DNA of 25,885 nt, from assembly GCA_900765115.1 (NCBI GenBank), contig CAAFQK010000029.1:1-25885 (forward strand). Direction: 5' to 3'. This stretch comes from an uncultured Collinsella sp. Its GTDB lineage: Bacteria > Actinomycetota > Coriobacteriia > Coriobacteriales > Coriobacteriaceae. The position numbers and the translations under genes are program-made. A model generated the notes under the pieces. The model was not told the origin of the DNA and made no database searches. It saw only the letters and a list, made by a program, of their open reading frames with translations. This document shows, piece by piece, positions 14,924-21,918 of the stretch (the stretch's first letter is position 1; every line of letters starts with the position of its first letter).

Positions 14924-15444
14924 CAGTATCCGGTTCCTCTCTGTTGATAGAACTCGCCACCGGTGAGGGCACGGGTGCGGCTGAGGTTTACGTGGCAGAT
15001 GGCGCAGGCTAGGGCATCGGCTGCATGGTCGGGATGCGGGTCGTGATCGAGCTGTGTGAGCGTACGAACCATATACGCGACCTGCCGCTTATCTGCAGCG
15101 CCGGTGCCCACCACAGCCTGCTTAATCTGCATAGGCGTGTACTCGCCAATCTCGAGCGCGCACTCCGAAAGCGCCACGAGCGCGGCACCACGGGCATGCG
15201 CCGTGGGGATGGCCGAGCGGACATTAGCGCCAAAGTAGATGCTCTCGATAGCCGCGGTATCGGGACGGTAGCGTTCGACGACGCCCTTGAGGTCGCGGGC
15301 GATATGCGACAGACGCACCGCGAGCGGACTGCCCGCGCTGGTCTCGATACAACCATAGGCACGGCAGCGAACCTCACCGCGCCGCTCCTCGATAATCCCC
15401 CAACCCGTATGGGCCAAACCAGGGTCGATACCCAAAATGACCAA
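14923..15444 (-). CDS. ruvC: Holliday junction resolvase RuvC, TTG start
   Basis: RuvC is the dimeric endonuclease that cuts Holliday junctions symmetrically. From a TTG start at 15444 the protein is 173 residues, the same as E. coli RuvC, beginning with the family's VILGIDPGL. No ATG or GTG lies at this position, and GGGGAGG sits five bases upstream, so TTG is preferred over an in-frame start 45 bases further up that adds unrelated residues. Acidic metal-site residues are present: Asp7, Glu67 (AAIESIYFG), and Asp139/His140 with Asp143 (HPDHAADALACA). The stop overlaps the ruvA ATG. It is the promoter-proximal gene of the operon, which is predicted to be SOS-induced. The leader from the -10 element to the start is about 70 bases. 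Confidence 0.96.
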   Translation of the reverse strand: MVILGIDPGLAHTGWGIIEERRGEVRCRAYGCIETSAGSPLAVRLSHIARDLKGVVERYRPDTAAIESIYFGANVRSAIPTAHARGAALVALSECALEIGEYTPMQIKQAVVGTGAADKRQVAYMVRTLTQLDHDPHPDHAADALACAICHVNLSRTRALTGGEFYQQRGTGY

Positions 15445-15500
15445 GCCAACCTCCCCTCGCCACAAGCACGGCGCAAGGCAAGGCCCCACGCATCATTCAC

Positions 15501-15512
15501 GAACGTCTGTTC
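15501..15512. promoter_or_regulatory. LexA (SOS) box at the ruvCAB promoter
   Basis: GAAC-GTCT-GTTC on the plus strand reads GAAC-AGAC-GTTC on the minus strand, fitting the Gram-positive/actinobacterial LexA core GAAC-RNRY-GTTC. It lies immediately downstream of the -10 hexamer at 15514-15519, over the expected transcription start, the standard place for repression. The outer bases deviate slightly (A at the 5' side on the minus strand). Confidence 0.7.
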
Positions 15513-15513
15513 T

Positions 15514-15519
15514 AGAATA
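15514..15519 (-). promoter_or_regulatory. -10 element of the ruvCAB promoter
   Basis: TATTCT on the minus strand, about 70 bases upstream of the ruvC TTG and touching the LexA box. A -35 is poorly defined (CTGACT with 19 bases of spacing is the best seen). Confidence 0.45.
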
Positions 15520-15580
15520 ACACAATGCTAGCCCTATAAGTCAGCCGAGATCGAATTGTAGGTTGAGCATACGCAAGCGA

Positions 15581-15678
15581 GCGCCCGCCAGAGCGAGCAA
15601 GGTGCCTTGAAAGAGGAGGGCATTGACCTGGCGGTCATGCCCGACGATTGAAAGGCAGATTGCCGCTCTGGCGGGCGC
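15581..15678. repeat. composite ~100-base inverted-repeat element
   Basis: Outer arms GCGCCCGCCAGAGCG (15581-15595) and CGCTCTGGCGGGCGC (15664-15678) are perfect complements. Inside, GCAA/TTGC (15597-15600, 15660-15663) and TGCCTT/AAGGCA (15603-15608, 15652-15657) extend the stem. The apex is a second hairpin, GGGCAT-T-GACC against GGTC-ATGCCC (about 15619-15640), flanked by short internal loops. It starts nine bases past the stop codon of the gene ending at 15687 (reading the minus strand), without a T-run. AGCGA occurs on both outer sides (15576-15580, 15681-15685), which could be a 5-base target duplication if the element is 15581-15680. It is either a structured RNA or a MITE/REP-like insertion. 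Confidence 0.65.
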
Positions 15679-15686
15679 GCAGCGAC

Positions 15687-17672
15687 CTAGTTTTGAGAGA
15701 AGAACGGGAACTGTCTCGGGTCCACCGGCGGTTGCGGCATCGGCGTGCCCTGGGGCCCACCTTGCGGTCCGCCCTGGCCGCCCATCATCTTTTCGATGGC
15801 GTCCTGGACCTCGCCCTCAAACTTTTTCATACCCTCATGCAGGCGACGCTGGCCATCCTCGGAGCGCAGCTCTTCCATCTGCTCGGGCGAAATACCCAAC
15901 AGGTCACCCAGTAAGCCCATCATCTCGCCACGCATGCGTTCGCTTGTATCTTCGTCAGCAAAGCGATTCACCTCGGCGCGCGCCAGCGCATCGACCGTCA
16001 TGCGTTCCTTGCCGCTCAACCCCAGGTCGGACCATGCGAGCATGTACGGCCAAGCGCGCTCGACAAACGAGCGGGCCGAGACGATCGGCGCCGTCGGCAG
16101 CTGGCGGCGAGCCGCCTCTCCCTGGCGCACGAGCATCAGCAGCAGCGAGCAGGCCTCAGGCTTGCCAGCGGCCATCGGGATGTCGTCGAAAGATCGATTG
16201 CGGTCCACGTGCGCCTCGAGCGCGCCATCGACCTCACCCGGCTCAAGCCCGCCGAGCAGCTGTGCCGCACGGTCGAGCATATCGACCGGACCGTCGAGCG
16301 TCGAGAGCGCCTGCGCCAGCACGCGCTCCATACAATCTTCCACTGCGTTGAGCGTCACGAGCTCTTGGGGCACCACGGCAGACGTGCGGTTGCGCACACG
16401 CGCCACAAACTCAAGCGTCGACAGGTACACATCGCCAAAGGGCGCAAAGTCGCCCTGGTAACCGCCGCAAAGCGCCGGCGCCGCCAGCGCATACTCGGTT
16501 TTGGACAGCGGGCTCAGCGCCATCGCACCCAGCTCGAGCGCCGTGTCCTCCAGCATCAGGCCCAGCGTGCGCGAGCGCAGACGCTCGGCATCGCCCGCCG
16601 ACACGTCGCGATCGAGCACACGCGCCGCATCCGGTGCATCGCGCTCGACAGTGCGAATGTGCAGACGCTCGGCAATGGCGCGGACGGCGGCACAGCGGGC
16701 AGCCTCGGCCTCCTCCTGCGCCGGCGTAAAGATACGGTTGCGCCCCAGCACCAGGCCAATTACGTTACGCGGACCCAGAGCGTCAACGGCCAGCGCCGCC
16801 AGCAGGGATGACGGCAGGTCACCCTCGAGTGCCACCACAGCACGCGACGCACCGTGGGCCCGAGCGTTGTCGCGCACGGCGAGCACCAGCGCCTGCCACA
16901 ACCACTCCTCGGAACGGAACTCGGGCAGTTCGTGATCTTCCAGGGCATCGAGCATCACGCCGCGCTGAATCTCCTGAACCAGCAGGCTCTCCTCAAAACA
17001 CGGCGCCTGGGCCACCACGCGACCGCAATCGTCGAGCACAAACGACCCGCCGGTATACACCGACTCGTCATAGGCGCCGACCGGCGCCATGCAGGCAAAC
17101 CACACGCTGCGCTTGGAGGCGATCTTGCGGTAGGCACCGCTGCGCACGGCGGCGACGGCGGCGGTCTCGCGATCGGTCATGTCAAACGCGTTGAATTGGA
17201 AATAGGCAATGAGGTCGACACCGGTCGGCAGCATCTCGAGCTCGCGATCCAGGTCAAACACCACGGCGATGCGCACGCCGTCCACGTCAAACACCGGCGG
17301 CGCCCAACGTGTGTCGTTGTTCTCGCCACGCTGCAGGGCAATGCTCGAACGCGCCGGCACCACATGACCGTCCTTGAGCATCATGTAGTCGAGCAGCGGC
17401 TGGCCCTCAAACGAAACCGCCGCGGGCACGATGCAGATCATGTCAAGCTCCTGGATACGCTCGGCGGCACCAGTCAAACCGGCAAGCACGTCGTGCTCAA
17501 AGTCGGCAGCGCCCACCAGGCCACCGGGCATGGCGCCCATAAAGAGCGGAGCCGGAACGCACAGCACGCGCGCCCCGCGCTCGTGGGCCAGACGAGCCTG
17601 GTCCTCGATGCGGCCGCAAATGCCCTCAATATCACCCAGGCGCATATCGATCTGTGCAAGCGCGAGCTTCAT
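15687..17672 (-). CDS. NAD-synthetase-like protein with both active sites degenerate
   Basis: From ATG 17672 (MKLALAQIDMRLGDIEG) the protein has 661 residues. An ATG at 17699 adds nine residues and is less likely. The domain order copies glutamine-dependent NAD synthetase: a nitrilase-type amidase domain (1-270), a PP-loop ATPase domain (about 275-455), then an extra helical region ending in a Gly/Pro/Gln tail (about 630-661). Key residues are gone. The amidase Glu in VFPEL is Ala41 (CVPAPLF). The nucleophile Cys region (ICED) reads FDLD at 139-142. The linking Lys is absent near 115. The pyrophosphate loop SGGxDS reads EGDLPS at 283-288. Flanking scaffold is preserved (SSLLAALAVDALG; YQGDFAPFGDVY). 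NAD synthesis is therefore unlikely; a binding, regulatory or structural role is inferred. The frame is intact over 2 kb, arguing against a decaying pseudogene. It appears to be transcribed alone. Confidence 0.8.
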   Translation of the reverse strand: MKLALAQIDMRLGDIEGICGRIEDQARLAHERGARVLCVPAPLFMGAMPGGLVGAADFEHDVLAGLTGAAERIQELDMICIVPAAVSFEGQPLLDYMMLKDGHVVPARSSIALQRGENNDTRWAPPVFDVDGVRIAVVFDLDRELEMLPTGVDLIAYFQFNAFDMTDRETAAVAAVRSGAYRKIASKRSVWFACMAPVGAYDESVYTGGSFVLDDCGRVVAQAPCFEESLLVQEIQRGVMLDALEDHELPEFRSEEWLWQALVLAVRDNARAHGASRAVVALEGDLPSSLLAALAVDALGPRNVIGLVLGRNRIFTPAQEEAEAARCAAVRAIAERLHIRTVERDAPDAARVLDRDVSAGDAERLRSRTLGLMLEDTALELGAMALSPLSKTEYALAAPALCGGYQGDFAPFGDVYLSTLEFVARVRNRTSAVVPQELVTLNAVEDCMERVLAQALSTLDGPVDMLDRAAQLLGGLEPGEVDGALEAHVDRNRSFDDIPMAAGKPEACSLLLMLVRQGEAARRQLPTAPIVSARSFVERAWPYMLAWSDLGLSGKERMTVDALARAEVNRFADEDTSERMRGEMMGLLGDLLGISPEQMEELRSEDGQRRLHEGMKKFEGEVQDAIEKMMGGQGGPQGGPQGTPMPQPPVDPRQFPFFSQN

Positions 17673-17711
17673 GCCCCAGCCCTTTCCGTCGTAAACCATC
17701 GAAATCGTAGT

Positions 17712-17744
17712 AAAAGCGCCGGCCGCATAATGCAGCCGGCGCTT
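17712..17744 (-). terminator. terminator after the superoxide reductase gene
   Basis: AAGCGCCGGC (17714-17723) and GCCGGCGCTT (17735-17744) form a perfect 10-bp stem with an 11-base loop. On the minus strand it continues as GCGCTTTTA. It lies 45 bases past the stop codon at 17790 and just ahead of the next gene's start at 17672. Confidence 0.88.
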
Positions 17745-17789
17745 GCATGTGCATATGCTAGCTATGATACCCCGAGCGGGGGCGCGCTC

Positions 17790-18152
17790 CTAGAACGTCG
17801 CGGACCACAGCCCGTGCAGGTTGCAGTAGGCATAGACGGTACCGGTCTTGGAGCCGCCCGCGAAAAACGTCGCGGGTTTCATGCCGGGCTCAAGGTAATG
17901 AACCTCTAAGCGGCCCTCGGCCTCAAGCGCAATCCACTCAATGTAGTGTTCGGGCAGGCTGGGGTGCTCGACCGAGCCAACGCGTGCACGAATCACGTGA
18001 CCGTCGCGCTCGGTCTCGACAACAGGCACGTGCTTCTCGTGCGCCGCGTCCTCAGTGTTTGCGGTCAGTTCCGTGCAACCGGCAGGGGTCGCAACGTCGT
18101 CGCCAAGGGCAGCGATGAGCTTACCGTCGGGGTCCTTAAAGAATTTCGCCAT
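17790..18152 (-). CDS. superoxide reductase (desulfoferrodoxin family), centre I cysteines lost
   Basis: A 120-residue protein that reduces superoxide to peroxide at a mononuclear iron centre without making oxygen, a defence typical of anaerobes. ATG 18152 follows AAAGGAGAAC; the frame extends further upstream without family character. The iron ligands are all present: His41 (EKHVPVVE, with the conserved Glu39-Lys40 loop), His63 (VEHP), His69 (EHYIEWI), and Cys110/His113 in YCNLHGLW. The N-terminal 35 residues align with the desulforedoxin domain of class I desulfoferrodoxins (ending in the NTEDAAHEKHVP junction), but of its four iron-binding cysteines only Cys26 remains, so it cannot hold the rubredoxin-like iron. 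It should behave as a one-iron enzyme, reduced directly by rubredoxin or a similar donor. It is monocistronic, with a terminator at 17712-17744. Confidence 0.93.
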   Translation of the reverse strand: MAKFFKDPDGKLIAALGDDVATPAGCTELTANTEDAAHEKHVPVVETERDGHVIRARVGSVEHPSLPEHYIEWIALEAEGRLEVHYLEPGMKPATFFAGGSKTGTVYAYCNLHGLWSATF

Positions 18153-18317
18153 GATGTTCTCCTTTGCTGATGTGCCAATGTTCTTGTTGGTTCTTATGCC
18201 CAAAGGCAGACAAACCATCCACGGCATTGCAAATGAACACATAACGGATCAGGCAAGCGGTCGGGCCAAAATGCGTCGACCGTCCTGCCCACTCCAGCAG
18301 TCCCACCCCGCGCGCGG

Positions 18318-21300
18318 CTAGCGCCCGTCGCCGCCGAGAAGCGCCAGAACATCCTCGCGCGTGAACAGTGCCGACGAGATGCCGTCGCCGCCGAGTACGC
18401 TGTTGACCAGGTCGCGCTTGGACTCCTGCATCTGCATAATGCGTTCCTCGATCGTGTCCTTGGCGATGAGCTTGTACACGGTCACGGTATGCTGCTGGCC
18501 AATACGGTGTGCACGATCAGTTGCTTGGTCCTGCGCCGCCACGTTCCACCACGGGTCGTAGTGGATGACCACGTCGGCAGCCGTCAAGTTAAGGCCCACG
18601 CCGCCCGCCTTGAGCGAAATCAAAAAGACCGGAACCTCGCCCGCTTGGAACTGCGCGACCATCTTGGCGCGGCTCTCCTTAGACGAAGCGCCCGTGAGCT
18701 TAAGGAAGGCGATGTCCTCCTTGGCCAGGCGCTTACCGATAATATCGAGCATACCCGTAAACTGGCTGAACAACAGGATGCGATGCCCGCCGTCGAGCGC
18801 ACCGTGCACGAGCTCCATGCAGGCGTCGAGCTTGGCGCTCCCCGCCTTGTAGTCCTCGTAGTGTAGATGCGGGTCGCAGCAGATCTGGCGCAGCTTGGTG
18901 AGCTCGGCGAGCACCTTGAGCTTGTCTTTCTTAAACTCGGATGCCTCACGATGCTGCACCTGCTGGGCGATGCGGTCCTGGTTGGCCAGGTAGAGCTTGC
19001 GCTGCTCGCCGGTGAGCTGCGCCATGACGGTGTCTTCGATCTTCTCGGGCAGGTCGGCCACCACGTCTTCCTTAACACGGCGCAGCACAAACGGCGACAC
19101 GAGCGCCTGCAGACGAGCGGCGCTGTCACCCTCGGCGTGCTCGACCGGGCTTTCGAAGCGCTTGGCAAACGACTCGCGCGTGCCAAGCAGGCCCGGCATC
19201 AAAAAGTCGAAGATGCTCCAGAGCTCGGACAGGCGGTTTTCGATGGGTGTGCCCGTCAGGGCAAAGCGCACACCGGCCGGCAGGCGCTTGGCGGCGCGCG
19301 CTACCTGCGTGAGCGGGTTTTTAATGTACTGGGCCTCGTCGAGCACAACGCGGGCAAAGTCCTGTTCGGCATACTCGTCGATATCGCGGCGCATGAGGTC
19401 ATACGACGTCACGACCACGTTATGCTCGTCGGTGCCGGCTATCTGCACGCGGCGCTGTGCCTTGGCGCCCACGATGGCACACACGTCGAGCGAAGGCGCA
19501 AAGCGCTCCAGCTCGGCAGTCCAGTTATACACGAGCGACGCAGGACACACCACAAGCGTGGGCTTGGCGTCCCCCGCCTCCACGCGCGCCAGGATATGTG
19601 CGATCATCTGCAGTGTTTTGCCCAGGCCCATATCGTCGGCCAAGATGCCGCCGAGGCCCAGGTGCTCAAGCGAGCCGAGCCACTGGTAGCCATCGACCTG
19701 ATAGCCGCGCAGTGTGGCCTTGAGCGAGACCGGCACCGTAAAGTCCATCTTGCCGAGCGTGTCCAGGCGCTCGACGGTGCGGCGGAACGCGGCGTCGCGA
19801 TCGGCCTCAAGCGCCGGCGTGCGCGCGAGCATGCTGTCGACAAACAGGGTACTCGACGCGGGAAGCGACACGCCGTCGAGCAGATCGACGGCATCGACGC
19901 CCAGGTCCTCGGCAAGACCAAACGCGGCGCGGGCACCCTCGTCCAGGCGTACGATGTCGCCGGACGTCAGGCGCGCGAATGTCTGGTGACGCTTGTAGGA
20001 GTCGAGGTAGATGGCAAGGTCTGCCGCCGAAAGGCCGCTCGCGCCCAGTTCGACGTCGAGCAGGTTGCTCTTGACGGTCGCGCGCACCGAAAGCTTGGGC
20101 GCAGGGCGCACCGAGATCTGGCGCAGGCGGTCGCTGAGCATGACCTCGCCCAGCTCGGACAGGGCAGACAGGCCCTCGGTCAGCAAGTGGAACAGGCTCT
20201 CGTCGTCGCGCTCCTCAAACGCCAGGCCGTCCTCGTAAAAGTCGAAATACAGGGCCGCCGTATCCATAACGCGAAACTCTGCTATCTCGTCGCGCGGCGG
20301 CACACCAGGGCGCTGCTCTTCGAAGGGGCTGCCCGGAGCGCCCAGGCTAAAGAGATCTGCCGACCAATCACCATAGGCAACCGTAATCTTGCAGGTCACA
20401 AGCCCGTCATCGACACCGATTGCCATGGCAAAGCTCGGCTCGGGCGCCACGGTGTCGAGCACGGCGGGAGCGGTGAGGTCGATGTATTCGCGCAGCACGG
20501 GCAGTGCCATGCGGCAGAATTCGCCCACCTGCTCGGCGGCGATATGGACCGGCGTGCGGCAGGGCAGCAGACGCGACAGAAACGGTGCGGCATGCTGGGC
20601 AAACGCCGCATCGGCGCGGCGCGCGCGGTGCGTGTCGACCAGATAGGCAACGTCGCCCGAGACAAAGCAGTACATATCGGCGGGCAGGCGCAGATCGTAG
20701 CTGCCACCAGCCGCCGGCGCGATTTTGGCGGCGAGGAGCGGTGGTTGTTTTGCCGAGGCCTCGTCCTCCCCCACCGGCGACAACTCAACCGCCACCTCGT
20801 AGGAACGATGCGTCGTCGTTCCCCGCGACCAGGCGGGCTCAAAGGAAATGGTCCGGCCACGCAGCAAGTCCAGCATGTATACGATGTCATGCTCGGACAG
20901 CGGCAGCTGGCGCTCGGCGACAAAGCCGCTGCGTGCAAAATCGTATGACGCCGAACGCGAACTTGTGATGTCGCTCAGATACACAACCGTTGCCACAACA
21001 AGGTCGAGCAGGCGCACCGAAACCTCATCGAAGGCCTCGGGCGCATGGAGGAATGTGAGCTTTTTGCCGTACGAGAACGTGCCGCCGCGCACGTAGGCGG
21101 CGGTCATGCCGTCGATGTCCTTGACCACGTAGGACACCGAGCCGCAGCGAATGCGAAGCTCGAGCGCCCAGCTAAAGCGGTCGGCGAACAGTGGATTGTA
21201 GTACGGCACCAACGAGGGCTCCAACACCGCCTTGGGGGCATCGGGGCCGACAGTGCCGGCGAGCTTGCGGCGCATGCCCGCCAACTCATCCATGCGCGCG

Positions 21301-21782
21301 TCCGAAAGATCGGAGAGCGCCTTCATGAGGCTCGGGCTCGTGGGAACTGGCGCCGGGAAGGGAAAGTTAGGGTTGACCGCCGGTGCGGCGGACGCGGGAC
21401 GCGTGGCTTGCTTGGGCGCCGCCGTAAACGTGCGGACCGGCGTGCGCAAACCTTCGACGGGCTCGGTGCCGCTTACGTCCAGATACGCCAGCGCCGTGGC
21501 GATGGCGTGCTTGCACATGCCGGGGTAGCGATAGGCAGCGGGGCAATCGCAGTCGTAGTCGATTACCTCGTGCTCGTCCATGTCGAGCGCCACGTGCGTC
21601 TTGTACAGGTCGCCGCGCGAACCGCGCACCGAGCCCTCAACCGTCACGTTTTTGGAGAAGCGCGAGCCGCTGTCCTCAATCGACAGCACGGCGCCGTTGA
21701 GCATGAGCGAGCGGCCCTTCATAAAGGTGCCGCTCAACGCCGCCTCTTTCCGGAGCGCCTGCACAAACGTCCCCTGCGCCAT
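18318..21782 (-). CDS. SWIM zinc-finger SNF2-family DNA translocase
   Basis: The protein is 1154 residues from ATG 21782, preceded by a strong GGAGGAAG ribosome site; 19 upstream codons fall in an inverted repeat and are excluded. A SWIM zinc finger is at about residues 76-92 (CDCPAAYRYPGMCKHAI, C-x-C-xn-C-x-H). A long middle region of about 500 residues has the layout of the bacterial SNF2-associated domain. The helicase core begins near residue 690: ADDMGLGKTLQMIAH (motif I, about 713), DEAQ in motif II (about 815), LTGTPIENRLSELW (motif III). The C-terminal RecA lobe has LLFSQFTGMLDII, ISLKAGGVGLNLT and DRAHRIGQ (about 1000-1100). Such proteins move on or remodel DNA-protein complexes and are usually presumed to act in repair or transcription. 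It lies downstream of dnaE in the same direction, separated by the 36-bp inverted repeat, so co-transcription is uncertain. Confidence 0.94.
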   Translation of the reverse strand: MAQGTFVQALRKEAALSGTFMKGRSLMLNGAVLSIEDSGSRFSKNVTVEGSVRGSRGDLYKTHVALDMDEHEVIDYDCDCPAAYRYPGMCKHAIATALAYLDVSGTEPVEGLRTPVRTFTAAPKQATRPASAAPAVNPNFPFPAPVPTSPSLMKALSDLSDARMDELAGMRRKLAGTVGPDAPKAVLEPSLVPYYNPLFADRFSWALELRIRCGSVSYVVKDIDGMTAAYVRGGTFSYGKKLTFLHAPEAFDEVSVRLLDLVVATVVYLSDITSSRSASYDFARSGFVAERQLPLSEHDIVYMLDLLRGRTISFEPAWSRGTTTHRSYEVAVELSPVGEDEASAKQPPLLAAKIAPAAGGSYDLRLPADMYCFVSGDVAYLVDTHRARRADAAFAQHAAPFLSRLLPCRTPVHIAAEQVGEFCRMALPVLREYIDLTAPAVLDTVAPEPSFAMAIGVDDGLVTCKITVAYGDWSADLFSLGAPGSPFEEQRPGVPPRDEIAEFRVMDTAALYFDFYEDGLAFEERDDESLFHLLTEGLSALSELGEVMLSDRLRQISVRPAPKLSVRATVKSNLLDVELGASGLSAADLAIYLDSYKRHQTFARLTSGDIVRLDEGARAAFGLAEDLGVDAVDLLDGVSLPASSTLFVDSMLARTPALEADRDAAFRRTVERLDTLGKMDFTVPVSLKATLRGYQVDGYQWLGSLEHLGLGGILADDMGLGKTLQMIAHILARVEAGDAKPTLVVCPASLVYNWTAELERFAPSLDVCAIVGAKAQRRVQIAGTDEHNVVVTSYDLMRRDIDEYAEQDFARVVLDEAQYIKNPLTQVARAAKRLPAGVRFALTGTPIENRLSELWSIFDFLMPGLLGTRESFAKRFESPVEHAEGDSAARLQALVSPFVLRRVKEDVVADLPEKIEDTVMAQLTGEQRKLYLANQDRIAQQVQHREASEFKKDKLKVLAELTKLRQICCDPHLHYEDYKAGSAKLDACMELVHGALDGGHRILLFSQFTGMLDIIGKRLAKEDIAFLKLTGASSKESRAKMVAQFQAGEVPVFLISLKAGGVGLNLTAADVVIHYDPWWNVAAQDQATDRAHRIGQQHTVTVYKLIAKDTIEERIMQMQESKRDLVNSVLGGDGISSALFTREDVLALLGGDGR

Positions 21783-21804
21783 CACTTCCTCCAATCCACG
21801 CAGC

Positions 21805-21840
21805 AAATGATTTTTCTGGGACGGGGATTTAAAAATCATT
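21805..21840 (+). repeat. left arm of a perfect 36-bp inverted repeat
   Basis: This 36-base arm is the exact reverse complement of 21883-21918. It is itself a hairpin: AATGATTTTT (21806-21815) pairs with AAAAATCATT (21831-21840) around CTGGGACGGGGATTT. It is intergenic, between the SNF2 start and the dnaE stop. Confidence 0.93.
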
Positions 21841-21882
21841 CCCCATCCCAGAAAGACTGGTCCGCCGCCCTATGTCATCCAA

Positions 21883-21918
21883 AATGATTTTTAAATCCCC
21901 GTCCCAGAAAAATCATTT
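21883..21918 (-). repeat. right arm of the 36-bp inverted repeat
   Basis: Exact reverse complement of 21805-21840, with 42 bases between the arms. Its last base is also the last base of the dnaE TAA codon. The spacer holds a third, partial and inexact copy of the core, CCCCATCCCAGAAAGA (21841-21856) against CCCCGTCCCAGAAAAA in this arm. It may double as the dnaE terminator. Confidence 0.93.

Noticed and set aside
15555..15651. A short plus-strand peptide (VEHTQASARQ ... DLAVMPDD) across the composite hairpin
   Set aside because: It reads protein-like but has a stop just upstream, no start codon with a ribosome site, and the symmetry of the DNA explains the segment better.
18867..20948. 693-codon plus-strand open frame opposite the SNF2 gene
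   Set aside because: Antisense to helicase motifs; the sequence has no recognisable domain.
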